From NCBI RefSeq assembly GCF_963678635.1, contig NC_087065.1:37163888-37227887 (forward strand): a stretch of 64,000 nucleotides of DNA, read 5' to 3'. A program made the translations under genes and the position numbers. Numbering within the stretch: the first letter of the stretch is position 1; each line of letters opens with the position of its first letter. The notes beneath the pieces are model-generated. The model did no database searches and had not been told where the DNA came from. It saw nothing but the letters and a program-made list of their open reading frames with translations. Shown piece by piece: positions 34,601-46,100 of the stretch. Origin of the DNA: Symsagittifera roscoffensis (lineage: Eukaryota; Xenacoelomorpha; Acoela; Convolutidae).

Positions 34601-37600
34601 CCATTTTGATTTTTTACTGACGTTTTTTATAAGCTTTTGCTTCAAATTGAACTTCGTTATAGACACGCGTATAGAAATTTTGGCAGATGCAATTTTTTCT
34701 GACGTTTTCAAATATTTTTCGAATCAGTTGTTTTCGTCTTATTTTCTATATCCGCTTCACCTCTTTATATATTTTTGGTTAATTTTTGCCTTGTGATTTT
34801 TAAATTTTTGTCTTTCCACGTGTACTGATCAAATCTGTTATTCGTTTGAATGCGGGCTGTGGTACCCTGCCATGTTTAAGTTTTTCAGTGAAAGATTTAT
34901 CAAAATTTAGCATTGGCCTATCTCGTCCTGATTTTTGTATATTTGTATATCTGTTATTTCAATGCGTAGTATGTATATATGTTGAAGTGAAACAGAACAG
35001 AGTAAAGGGTACTTGACCAGGCAAGTGGCTGATTGACCCTAGACTCGGATTTTAGAGTAAACTCATTGTGACGTTCCTGCCTGACGTCATGGATTTGGTA
35101 TAAGCCATTTTGATATAAATGATTATGTAATTCACCTTAACATTAAACTGGAGCTCAAACCTATATTTAATTAACTATTTAAATATTAAAAATTGATAAA
35201 TAATTCTACCAACGATTGGAAATGTTAATCAAGCTGTAATTTAACTGATCAAATTAGAGAGAGAATAACTTTTTCCAATCCGGATCTGACTTGCTCCGAT
35301 CGATGAGAATAGAATATAGAGGAGTATGTCTGACTCAAGCATCCCTCAGTGCAAAATATGCCTAACCGCTGAAAACATATTAAAATATGCTAAATAATAA
35401 CAAAAAAGCTCGAGAACAACATTGCAGGAAGACAAATATCAGACAGGAAAACTGTATATGACTCTCATATAGCTTCAAAACGTTTCTTTTGAATTGAGGT
35501 GTATTTATTGATATTTTAAGTTTTGTGAATTTCGTATTGACATTTTTTTTTGAAATAGTTGCCTGTTACTATGACCTTTAAGGGAGGGGAGGAGTGAGGA
35601 AAGTTTCGAGTGAGGAGATAGGAATGTTTATAATTTTTTGAATATTCGAAATGTATAATAATACGAAACAATTAGGGCTGGTGCTCGAAATTTTTTTAAT
35701 ACAAAAATTTTTTCCGAAAAAATTGATGTAATTGTAGTCGAAGCATATTTAGCTGTTGAGAGTCTGATTTGTCTGATTTTGATTTATACTTGAGGTCTGG
35801 TGTGATTCTAGGATTAAAGCAAGGGGGTGGATTTTCCGGAAAAAATCATGAGACAAGAATGTAATCATGGTCGGTTCATTAATTGTCTCTTTAGAATCAA
35901 TACTATAAGTCGCTCTATGGTGTCATGACTTGATCTAAGAGAAAAAACGTCCCTGTTTCATTGATTAGCAATTGAGTTTTGTTTTGTCTTTTCAGCTGTT
36001 GATGATGTTGAAGATGTAGTGCCTGGGCTATATGATGAGTGGGAGATGATTCAACGTCCTCTCTCCTTGGGCATCTCCTTCAGTGGGGCTGGCTTCCTCG
36101 GCATCTACCACTTCGGAGTCATAGCTGCACTCAAAAAACACGCAAACAGGCAAGTAAACTGAATATTGCGGAGGCAAATTTTTGAAAAAAGGCCAAAAAA
36201 GGCGTTTTTAGGTACTTTTTGGAAAATTTTGACCAAAAAATCGCGTTTTTTCGGCGCGCCCTCCCCTTCAAAAATTAGTATAGATTGGCGCCAAAGGCGC
36301 CTTAAGAAAAATTTAAGGTCAGTCAGCCAAAAAATGGTTATCTCAAAATAGCACAAAGGGGGGACCGATCGGATGGGGGTCGAATCCCTGAGGGTGGGGG
36401 GGGGGGCGTCCGCCCCCCCCCCTAAATCCGCTACTGCATCATGGTAGGTTTTCTGATATGTAGATAGTGGTTTGAAATTAAACTGAAGTAGAAAATATTG
36501 TTAGCTTAAACTTCACGAGCGGTAATTTAACCTGTATATTAAAATTTCAAACCTGGTTTTCTTGAAAATTTTCTGATCACAGCTTTAAGAGCTCCCACAA
36601 GTTTTTTGAAGAGCCCCAAAAGTTTTCCTCAATTTTTTCAAGCCTTAGTTCCTTAAAAATTGCATAAGTTTGAGAAATTCTGTCAATAAATTGCCTGTGG
36701 CAAAGAAAGGGAATTGGTTTGGAGTTACTGATCCATTCGAGTAATTTTTTAGCCTGGTCAATAAAATCAGCCGATATGCCGGGGCCTCGGCAGGTTCGCT
36801 GGCTGCGTGTATTATGGCAGTCGCACCAGAAAAGCTAGACGACGCAAAGACATTTCTAATAGCCACAGGGGAACACATCAACCAGCTCAAAAGGGGACCT
36901 CTGAACAGAGATTACGACATCATGATGGACCTGGAGACTTATCTGAGGTGCCGATTATTTCCTGAGATTAAAAACTTGGGTCAACTTCTTTGTTAACATG
37001 ATTATTTGACTCAAAAGACAAAACCTTACTTTAAGTTATGAACTATTCAAATTGGCTCTGAAAGTTCATGGTTGGAATCTTAAATTTCATCAAAAATTGT
37101 TTTTTAGAAAAACATCAAAGTTTGACGCGTTTCGATTTTTTTATCATCATCAGAACTGAAAATCAAAAAATTGTTTAGTTTTTTTTTTTTTACAAAAAAA
37201 GTGTTTATCTCTACTGCACATAGTTTTTGTTTTTGTTTCTCAATTTTTTATGATCGTTTGACATTTCTTTGTGGATCTGTTCGTTTTTAGAAAGTCTTTG
37301 CCTGAAGATGCCTATGTGAAGGCAGATGGCAGGCTCTTCGTATCTCTCACGTCTGCAGTGTCCATCTCCAAAATATCGAACATCGTGTCATCAAGCTATA
37401 CATCCAATGACCATCTCATCCAAGTCAGTATCACTTATAGTTTTAATTAACAGTTTCGAATCTTACAATTTTAGATAGGTAGATCTGCTAGACCTAAAAC
37501 AGCAGCTCTACCACTGCGCAACAACGCTGTATTTTTTTTGCTTAGTATTTAGATTCATGAGCAGGCTAAATTGTCAGAAAGAGTGAAAAATGCCTAGACA

Positions 37601-38560
37601 AAACATCCCCAGACATTTGTGTCCCAAAAATTTTCAGCTTTAATTTGCGATTTTTTTGTCAGCGCATGAGTTTCAGCATTTAATGGCTATGTCGCAGCAA
37701 CTACAACAAACTTAAATTTTAATAAAATTGAGTAACTTGAACTGCGATAATTTTGTCTCGAACACAAATGTCCCGGAAATATTAATTTTTGGATTGTTTT
37801 TTTCTCGGACTCTATCTCTGCATTTTGCGTGTGCCTAGTCTTTTTCAATTTCATTGTCTTTTAAAATTATAGTGTCTTCTTGCCTCTTGTTATATCCCGA
37901 TGTATGCCAAATCAGATGCACCCTCCCTAGAGCATCCGGACTCAGATGGGATCCACCGGACGACCCGTATGATCGACGGAGGCTTCACGGACAACCTCCC
38001 GCTCTTCCACGACATACCGACTATATCAGGTGAATTATTAAAACTCGGTTCACGAATCGAAGCATGTTAAATGTCTAGGTAAGTCAAATTTGAGTAACTA
38101 TTTTGAATAATAAGACTATTTTTTTGGTTAAATGTTTTATTATTTAACAGAGTTTATCTGAATTCAAATTTGACCTCGCGTTTTCTGAATTTTAAAATTA
38201 GTCCATCTTGAGTACAAAAATATTTTAATTGCTGATTCGTAACTATTTTTTCACCTAGTTCAGACCACACACGCGAAGAAACGATGATTGAATTTTTGAC
38301 GCAAGTTGTGTAACATTCACCCGGTTTTAGTATCTCCATTCAGCGGCAACACCGATATCAGCCCTAACGAGACGAAGGGTTCGCCTCGGCTGCTCTTCAC
38401 CGTGAACAAACTACCTGTTCACTTGAGTGCGTACAATATCAGACGGGGTGTTCACGCTCTGTTTCCGCCCCGCAAAGAGGTGCTAATTGAATACTACGAT
38501 TTGGGGTTTAGTGATTGTGTCGATTATCTAAAAAGAACTAAGGAGTACGATAAAATTTAA
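31625..38560 (+). CDS. Patatin-like phospholipase, PNPLA4-like, 6 exons
   Basis: Exons: 31625-31688, 35996-36149, 36753-36947, 37291-37423, 37873-38029, 38331-38560; 933 nt, 310 residues, phases consistent. The patatin fold marks are all visible: the glycine-rich oxyanion loop SGAGFLG (51-57), the nucleophile elbow GASAG with Ser85, and the catalytic Asp217 in DGG. The blocks FLGIYHFG, YAGASAGSL, VAPEKL, LLASCYIPMYA, VSPFSG and ALFPP match the order known in the vertebrate PNPLA4/PNPLA2 group, with PNPLA4 closest by eye. Family members hydrolyse acyl esters of triglycerides, phospholipids and retinyl esters, often at lipid droplets; which substrate this one uses cannot be read. Human PNPLA4 is 253 residues and lacks the long C-terminal tail of ATGL, as here. 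The first exon is inferred from an in-phase GTGAGT donor; the start could instead be the ATG at 36046 (residue 39). Intron 2 uses a GC donor. Confidence 0.88.
32025..32480 (+). mobile_element. Hairpin-element interior with tRNA-like segment, ends missing
   Basis: Shares GCATGTGCTTTGAAACTCGA, an ACACAGTTGATGG block, a CATAATCTGGCTTTATGCA block and GCATTGGCAATTTATTAGCA with the copies at 28599 and 45409. A decayed tRNA-like stretch follows at about 32370-32440 (AGGATCGAATAC). A TTCAAGGCTTGTTTCTACC block closes it. Frames of 87 and 108 codons on opposite strands are chance. Confidence 0.6.
32728..32860 (+). repeat. Two tandem copies of a roughly 69-bp repeat
   Basis: AATATTTACGGG, then TATATTTGCGATTAGCAAGT, occurs at about 32733 and again about 69 bases later, each followed by a CAGAKCATATG block. 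It is related to the GCGATTAGCA repeat at 10398 and 19872. Confidence 0.65.
33551..33876 (+). mobile_element. Hairpin-ended tRNA-containing element, short complete form
   Basis: Begins near ACTTACGATCAGCTTAGTGT, then ATTATTACGAACCTTC and CGCAAATAAAAGTGTTCA. The tRNA-like segment at about 33709-33772 has a leucine/serine-like A box (TTGGCTGAGTGGTTATTG) and B box GGTTCGAATTT. It ends with TGTTCTCGCAAGTGTT and the hairpin CGAAGC-AAA-GCTTCG followed by CCTCTGTGTT. At 326 bp this is one of two compact, near complete copies. Confidence 0.75.
34135..35125 (+). repeat. Tandem duplication, unit about 508 bp
   Basis: Unit 1 (about 34135-34625) and unit 2 (about 34643-35125) share, in the same order, AATTGAACTTCGTT, CACGCGTATAGAAAT, TTTTCGAATCAGTTGTTT, a CGCTTCACCTCTTT-like block, TACTTGACCAGGCAA and CCTGCCTGACGTCAT. 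They have drifted to an estimated 80-85 percent identity. No coding frame is conserved between them. Confidence 0.75.
36150..36752 (+). other. GC-AG intron in the lipase gene
   Basis: Exon 2 must end in phase 2 to join exon 3, and the only position that does so with a good consensus is AG followed by GCAAGT at 36150. This gives the run HANSLVNKISRYAGASAG, which aligns without gaps to the family around the nucleophile elbow. The nearby GTAAAC five bases later would be out of phase. AG/GCAAGT is the known consensus of the minor GC-AG class. Confidence 0.85.
36155..36436 (+). mobile_element. hAT-like GGGGCGGAT element, 5' end lost
   Basis: The interior shares AAAAGGCGTTTTTAGG, CGCGTTTTTTCGGCG, AAAAATTAGTATA, GGCGCC and GGTCGAATCCCTGAGG with the copy at 58366-58708. 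The right end reads TAAATCCGCTACTG, a drifted terminal repeat. Long G and C tracts (about 36398-36421) sit next to that end. The element starts within a few bases of the lipase exon 2 donor. Overlapping frames on both strands are by-products. Confidence 0.7.
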
Positions 38561-38620
38561 ATTAACAGAATGAAAAATATTCTATTTGAAGTGCAATTCT
38601 GACTCACTAAGTTAGTTAGT

Positions 38621-38626
38621 AATAAA
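38621..38626 (+). terminator. Polyadenylation signal AATAAA of the lipase gene
   Basis: The hexamer lies 61 bases behind the lipase stop codon, in a normal position for an animal 3' untranslated region. A TTTTGTTTTTATTT stretch follows as a possible downstream element. Confidence 0.6.
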
Positions 38627-40190
38627 AGTTAACTATCTTTTGTTTTTATTTAGATTTAAAGTATATTTTTAGGATTATTTAAAGTATATTATTACAAGTA
38701 TTAAGTACAGCCAAGGATATTAAAACAGACTATTATAGTACAAATAGCACTTTAGCTTTAAAGTATCATGGATCTGTAGCGTAGAGGTAGAAAAGGAGAG
38801 CCGCAACAAAAAAAAAGGTTCGAACCTGGGCAGGGTCGGATGTTTTAAAGAACTTTTTCGTATACTAGTTAAAATGTGTCCGCTCTATAAATTGAGTCAT
38901 TTTAGTTTGTAAATAAAATTGACGAGTTGGTATAATTTTTCCAAAAGAGTTTTCACAAAGGCGAATATATTGGAGGAAACAGTAGTAACCATTATTTCCA
39001 TAGATTCTGAACATTCACAAGAAGCAGCGGAAGGTTTGATACGAACAGCAAACGCCGTTGGTATTAGCTACTTCTCAGTGACAACACTGTTTGAAGGGAG
39101 TCACCCCACCCTCTACACCTTTACTACTTAACTGAGTAATATTTTTCAATAGAGACTGTACGAATAAGAAGGTCGTTATTCTGAAGGCAATGGGTGAGCG
39201 CAGAACCAGGGTCGGAAAAATGTTCCGTGTTTTCATGAAAAAAATTTGAAACAGTGTCAGTAATTTTGACAAAAACTATTTTGTTGATTGTTTGTTTGGA
39301 CTAGCTATTTTAATTTTTCTGAAATTTATATTGTTGGCTTACTTTCATCCAAAGTTTCGGCATTTCGTCGCACAGTTATCACTTTTTTAATGTATAGCCA
39401 TCGCCGAGGTTCCGTTGTTTGCGCGGTGATAGCGGCCAATACTGCAATAATTTTGCTCTATTTCTCAATCCCGCCCCCATACTAAAGTACCCAGTACGGA
39501 CTGTTTTGTAATGCAATGCCTGCAATTTTTCCACTTTCTCGAACTCTTTTTGAGTCTTGTGCGCTGTCATCCAAGCTTTTGGAGCCTAAAATCAATGTTT
39601 TGATATAGGTAACTCAACATTAGAGCTGCCATGCAAATTTTTGTCGTTTCATTTTTTCATGCATTTGTTGAACCTATGTTCTAAGAGTATGTCAAAGAAT
39701 TTGGGACAAGTTTTGTTTTTATATGGGGCTAAGTGGCATAGGATAAGTTGTCATAAATGACCTGTCGGAGTAGGACAAATTGGGCTGGACAAGTCGACTG
39801 GGCAAAATGACACGCAACTTAAATTTTCACTTTGTTTTAAAATCAGTTGCTTCGTTGCGGGAATTACCATTGAAGTTCGCCTAAATAATTATTGGAAAAA
39901 TTGCACGCCCTTTGAGTGAACGATTTTAGATAACAAACCCTGAAAAAGCGAGCAAATCAAGTGATTATGTGTTTCAGATAATTAAGTTATGAAAAATGTA
40001 AAATTGCAGTGGGAAATTTATTGATCAGTGAGTGATAGGATAATATTCTATTCTACTTGACAATTGTGGCTCAGCAAATTAAAGTTTGCTATCGGAACCT
40101 CCTTTTGGAAACTGAAAACAGCAGGCATTCTTGAAGGCTTCAATAATTGCGATTATTTGTCATTCATCGCCTCTTGAATTTTGTTTGGCA
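38627..40190. other. Intergenic region between lipase and PEX16
   Basis: Holds the tRNA-like repeat fragment at 38700-38940. A 70-codon frame at 38919-39131 has fairly even composition but no recognised relative. The rest shows nothing recognisable. The PEX16 promoter must lie in the last part; no TATA box is evident. Confidence 0.6.
38700..38940 (+). mobile_element. tRNA-derived repeat with intact pol III boxes, truncated
   Basis: GGATCTGTAGCGTAGAGGTA carries an A-box match (TAGCGTAGAGG) and GGTTCGAACCTGG, 40 bases on, a perfect B-box match. The flanks AAGGATATTAAAACAGACT and CGTATACTAGTTAAAATG are shared with the element at 44803-45357. An A-run replaces the variable-loop region, so it is not a functional tRNA. 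The terminal hairpins are missing in this copy. Confidence 0.7.
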
Positions 40191-43100
40191 ATGACGTCAG
40201 CAATGCCGTCGGCTAGTGACGTGATCAACTGGATCGGGGCTAATCAAAAAATGTGTTCACGAGTGGAGTCTACACTCCGCCTTCTATCGTACTTTTTAGC
40301 CCGTGAGTGCATTTAGCCGACACAACTGCTGATATGTGAAGGCACACATGAGTAACCGGAATCTGTGCATTTAGTAATACAAAAAGTTCCGAATAGAGAG
40401 TTACCATTTTGGTTTTCTAAATTTTCCGAAACTTTCTATTGCCATTCAAATCACGACTCAGAGGGCTTAAATATATCCTTCGAGTTCGTACGGTTTTTCT
40501 TTGTAGTTCTGTGGTTTTGTCACTAAAATTGGGCATTTGAAAAACTGTGCCTGTTCTATTTGTCTACGTAACCCGTAAGTAGTTTAAAAATGCTTCCAAT
40601 GCTGATCGGAACAAGCTAAATGTTTCAAAGAACTCACGAATGAGACGCAATTTTTTTCAAATAATAGCTTTGGATTGACGCAAACCGTAAGTTTTGCAGG
40701 GGACGAAATTCTGGAAAAAAAAACATATTGATACTAGTTCAACTTCTCAAATAGACGAAGACCTACGGAATCCAACGTATGAACACGGATAGACTGTTGC
40801 TGTGCAAGTAGCACAGTATGTTGAGATCTCATTGATTTGAGAGGAGAATTTCTAAATAGAAAAAAAATTATAAATACCGAAAAAAAATTACTTCAAATTT
40901 TTTTCTCTTAAGTTCAGATTATTTGTTTGAAACGAGACTGAAGTAATTGAAAACTGCAACATTCAGAGATAACAGTCTCTTAAGTATTTTTATCAATGCT
41001 GAAAGACGAATTACGCTGGTGGGAAAGTATCCTCTCAATTTTTTGTTAATTAGTCTGAAAGCCGAAAATGTCATGATCAACTTTTTTCAACACTTTTTGA
41101 GGCAGCATTTGAAACAAATCAAGTTTTAATGAAATATTAGTATTATCAATAGCGTCGTTAAATGATATCACACTTAATCATCTGTGAGTTACCTAAAACC
41201 TAAAAAATGTTACGAGGTACCTAAAATCGGGCGGAAAAAAGCAACACTAAGAATTGTTCAGAACAATAAAAGCAGTCATGTTCAAGACAATTAGCGCAGG
41301 TTTTCAACTCTGTCGTGTGCTCTTAGTTTTAATTTGGCCTGAATATTGTAGTTGCTCCGATCACTTATTGGTAACCAACTTTTTGGGGTGTTTTGGTTTT
41401 TTCCATTCAAAAGCAGGTACTACAAATAAATATCAGATGGATTAGAGTGATGTTTATTGAAGCGTTTTCAATGGTGATTCTAAATTCATTTAAAGGGGGC
41501 CTAGGAAATTAGACAACAAGAAATTAGACGACCGTAAATAAGCGGACTTTACGGACAACCAGTATTTACTCAGCCAAAAGTTAATTTAAGTCTGTTAACA
41601 AATTTCATGCAATTTGACGCAAGTTATTGTCTAAATTCCGTTATTTTCTGATCGTTCAGTTTACTTGTCGTCTAATTTCCTAAAACCCATTTAAAGAGTA
41701 AATTTTTTTTCTCGATGTCGAGAAAAGAGAACTGAATTTTTTAGTTGAGTTGAGTGAAGATGGACTTTTCTTATTGGGTCTTTTTAAGCAACAAATTTTA
41801 TAAATATTAATTACTCCTTAATAAATTGTTGCTTTATTAAGGAGTAACGTAATTTACAAGCCAATTTTGCTTTGTTTGGTTTAGTGCGTTTCAAGTTTCT
41901 TCCTCACATGAAACATGACAAAATCTGAGAGAAAAAAAAGGAAACAAACTGTTGCCTTCTAGATAATTTTTTAGCAAGAATCACTGGTCGGAAGTTTCTT
42001 CTAGTTTTTGTCCGGCAACTGGTTATTCATTTTTGAAGTTATGTTTATTTTGTTCCCTTTTTAAATATGTTTTTCTTGTTAAATTCAATGTGATCGGAAG
42101 CTTTTGTGGTGTTTGCCCGGCAACCCACTATTCTGTTTCAAGTCGTAGTTTGTTTTGAAGCATGTATTTTTTTTAGAACTTACTCCTTGCAACTGGAGTC
42201 AAGATCGAAATGGTTTAATTATGATATATCAGTCAACTTCTTACGAATTTTTTGTTGTACCTGATTTTGCTTGTAAAAATACAAAAATCCAATTTTTTGC
42301 TCAATTAAATATAAAACGCTATTTTTGAAAAAGTATGTTCGGAGCTCTCTTGAGTCGGTCAAAAGATTTTATTTAGCCACGCTTATTATTTACTTTGTGA
42401 CTGAAGTAAATAGCCAATTTCAAGAGTAGGAGGTAATGGCTGCCAAAATAACGTTAATATCGCTGAGAGTAGAATAACGCAAAAAATTTGATAAGGACGC
42501 CCTCTTCACTTTGTGCTGTTTAGACTGAAAGCCGAGAGATGATCTATTACAAAAGGTGACAGATTCAAGCTGAATAGCTGGATCCCTAATTTAGCTGGAT
42601 TCACCATTGAATTTTTAACCTTAAATGGGCGGGGAAAACTAGCTATTTCTTCGTCAGAACGATAAAAGCAGTCAAGCTCAATGCAAATAGCATAGTCATG
42701 CAATCTGCGTTTTCATTCGGCCGAAAAATAATTGCTCCGACTACAATTGGGAAAATACTTCTCTATTGTTTTGCATGCAAAAGCAGGTGCTACAAATAAA
42801 AAGCATATCAATCGAGTTGTATATCATATTAAAGCGTATGGAGTTTTTCCTTTTAAGACGAGTTAAGTGAGGAGTCCTTTTTCGTATTGGCGCTTTTTGA
42901 GCAAAACTTGTTTAATACATAAATTGCTCCTTAATAAAGCCCTTATTGGTTTGTTTCAGCCAATTGTTAGTTCAACCTTCTTTGTCGCTTCCTACCCCAG
43001 TACGAATGACAAAATTTCAAAAAGAAAAATCCAAAAATATTGCTTTTTTGTATAAATGTTTACTTGTTCACGCATTGAAGAAAATATCAAAATATGTTTA

Positions 43101-46100
43101 AAAATGTGCAAAATGAAAAAACAAAAACATTATTCACGTATGCACCTAGAAGTGATAAGGCCTTTTGTATCGATAGTTACACCCCCTCTCTGATGATTAA
43201 GCACTTGAAAGCTCCTTTTGGGTTTTGAAAGAGTCGAATCTCTGGATATTCCCTTGTGATAAAATATGAGAAGTTTTGTTAGCTGTAATCGTCATGTCTT
43301 GCTTGTCTGAACTGACGTTTTTATGTGGCAATTAGATTTGAGATGTGAAAAAGCACCCGATTGCACAGCTCGTTTCAAGCTCATGGTCGAAACAAATACG
43401 CCCGTTTGCTGATCCAAAATATTTTACCCGAGGCTCTTTGGACCATGAATCAACCATTTTTCAATTTGAAGATGTAAATTCATAAAATTGAAATCATATT
43501 CGCTCTGAATTTGTTGTTTTGGCGCAAGATTAAGTAATTATTTTCTCTTTTTTTTCATGACAACTTACGTATATTTTCAGGCAAGCAGTTCGCCGGCGCT
43601 CGTCCTATATCAGAGCTAAGTTAGTGATCATAAATCTATGTAAAATGTTTTTAAAACTGAAAAGTATCTTTACTCGTTCTTCATTTCGTTTTAGTGTATT
43701 CGGCTTCTAGTTTGATCAACAATCTTCTCTCCCAAATTTCAAACCCACATGCCTTGTATAAATCTTTATACGTAAGTAATATTTCACTTAGAAATAATTC
43801 CAATTTATTTTTTTGAACCCCCATTTCATTTTAACCCCCAGGTGTTTTCATTTTAACCCCCATTTTCATGGTTCAAACTCTTAAATAAATTGATTCTCTC
43901 GGTCTCAAATTGCTTAAAGAGAGAGTAAATCTGGACTTTCAAGATCACTGAGAAGCAATATTACTTTTAATTTTTCAGTTATTTTTTTTCAGAACAACAG
44001 ACTGTTCAAGTCGCTTAAGATGGCGCTGTCTGCTCTGGAGTGTTTTGAGGTGTTCTTCGAAGTGAGCGTCTCGGAGGCTGTTTCGGGTGACAATCTCAGA
44101 TGGACTTTCATTGCAGTCATAGAGGCTGTCAAGTTTGCAATCGGATTGTTCCTACTATTGGAGCCAGTGAGGACCAGTTAAAAAATCTTTATTTGTTACG
44201 CTGTGATAAAAAAATCGTCTGAAAATCAAAAGTTATCAGACCGTTTTTCTCGACATCGAGCGTTTTATATGAAATAGTCCTGAATTTAAGCAACTTCAAA
44301 TTGTACTACACTCGATGTGAAACAATCTTTTTTGAATTAGGGAAAACCCACCCTAGTTCATAGTTCCTTTCGAATCTTTCATAATGGTCAGAACAAGGTA
44401 AGTAGCCAAAATCAACAAACTTTTAATATGCGATCTTATTTTGTATAAAGGTGCAAATCATGTTTTCTTTGTCTTCTAGTATGCCAAACAGATATTAAAG
44501 TTTCTTTTGCTTTTACATGGCTATCACTGTTTTAATCAGAAACTGTACCCAAGAATCAAATGTGGATCGAATCAGGATTTCAATTCTGACGGAGACGAGA
44601 GACCAGAAACTGTTGCTGACGATCATTCCCAGAGAAGCGAACATGAGATTCTGACTATGCCCAGATCCAAAATCAGAATACGCACCATAGCTGGAGGTGA
44701 GAGTATTTCTTAACGATTATCTTACTTTTTTTTGCGACGGGAGCCCTGAGTTTTCGTATCAGCCCTAACTATTCCGACTTTTTAACTGGTTTTCAGCTAG
44801 TTACACAAGCAAAGCTTGTGTTATAGTATGAAGTCTCTTTTATCCAACCATAGTCGCTGATATTGTTGTGACACAAATATTGTTGCAACTAAATGTGTTC
44901 TTTTTGAAAGTGCTCACTTTGATCAATAATCAGCTATTCAGTGCAGCCAATGCTAAGGATATTAACACAGACTGTTATATTACAAATAGCACTTTAGTTT
45001 CCAGGTATCATGGATCTGTAGCGTAGAGGTAGAGAAGGAGACCCGCAACAAAAAAAGGGTTCGAACGTGGGCAGGGTCGGATGTTTTTAATGAACTTTTT
45101 CGTATACTAGTTAAAATGCGTCCGCTCATTATATTGAGGTATGTTAGCTGGTAAATTACTTTTTTTTGAAATTGACTGGTACAGCTAATGCGTCATAATT
45201 GGCTTGTTTCATTTAGCAATTATGTAGACTCATAATTGGCGTGCGTCACTTAAGAAACTTTTTAGACTCAAAGTTTTTTTCATTCAGTTTTTCCCCGTAG
45301 AGTTATTGGTCATATTTTTGATTGTATATGTGAAGTGCAAGTTCGCCCTTGTGTTTTATGATAGCTAATAGTTTTAAGTTTATATTGTCTTAATGTTTCC
45401 TGGTCATTACACTTGCGAGCTTTAGCGAGCGTAGTGTAATTGTACGACTATTCTTTTTTTCCAACCTAAGCCGCAAATATTGGTGCTTCTTTTAGGCATT
45501 TTTGCGGTATTTGGTAGCATGTGCTTTGACATTCGATAAGTAATAAATTAGCACAGTTGATGCATTTATGATTCATCAAATGGACCGAAAAAATTATTTG
45601 TTTCAAACAACAGTGCAATAATAATAATTAGATTTCAAAAACTTTCCCACTCAGTATGTCTGGCATTTTTTGAAATGCATAATTTATTCATAATTTAGCT
45701 TCATAATTTCCAATTTTTTACATTCAAAATTAATTATTACATGAACAATATGTGCCTATTTATACCTAGTGCCATTTTTGCTGCATAGCTTTGGCAATTT
45801 CTTAGCCTTGGCTTTTTTGTGGTTCGTATTAGTAAATTGTTGAGGGCCCGTGGAACAGATGTGAGGACAGAGAACTCAAAGTCTATTGGTGGTAAGATCG
45901 ATTTCGCCATATCAAAATGTTTAATTGGCCGATGATTTTTTGATATGAGTGTCGAGAAAATTTTTTGAAAAAAAAAAGAATCTTTTTTCAAGTTTTTTGC
46001 TTGGGCGATCGTTGCCTCGAAGGTTTGCCGTTTTCAGAATTCCCAGCAGAAAAAAATAGGACTCATTGAACCATTTTTCTCTAATTGGGTTTATTTTACC

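Larger units (their letters stand above)
31689..35995 (+). other. Lipase intron 1 or upstream region (4.3 kb)
   Basis: Contains a truncated hairpin-element interior (32025-32480), a short tandem duplication (32728-32860), another interior fragment (32985-33210), a complete short hairpin element (33551-33876) and a 0.5-kb tandem duplication (34135-35125). From 35130 to 35995 nothing recognisable was seen. If translation starts at 36046, this region is partly upstream sequence. Confidence 0.55.
40303..43580 (+). other. PEX16 intron 1 (3.3 kb)
   Basis: Donor GTGAGT, acceptor TTTCAG. It contains a diverged duplication (copies about 40957-41470 and 42470-42850) and a perfect hairpin at 41811-41847. 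A stretch near 41500-41700 repeats GAAATTAGACRAC and related phrases. The rest shows nothing recognisable. Confidence 0.7.

Noticed and set aside
38772-38842. Possible functional tRNA gene
   Set aside because: A and B boxes are intact, but the anticodon arm is replaced by an A-run and the acceptor ends do not pair; a second copy at 45010 shares the flanks, which marks a repeat.
38919-39131. 70-codon frame between lipase and PEX16 with protein-like composition
   Set aside because: No recognised domain, no supporting splice context, and not in phase with the PEX16 N-terminal exon, which was found instead at 40191.
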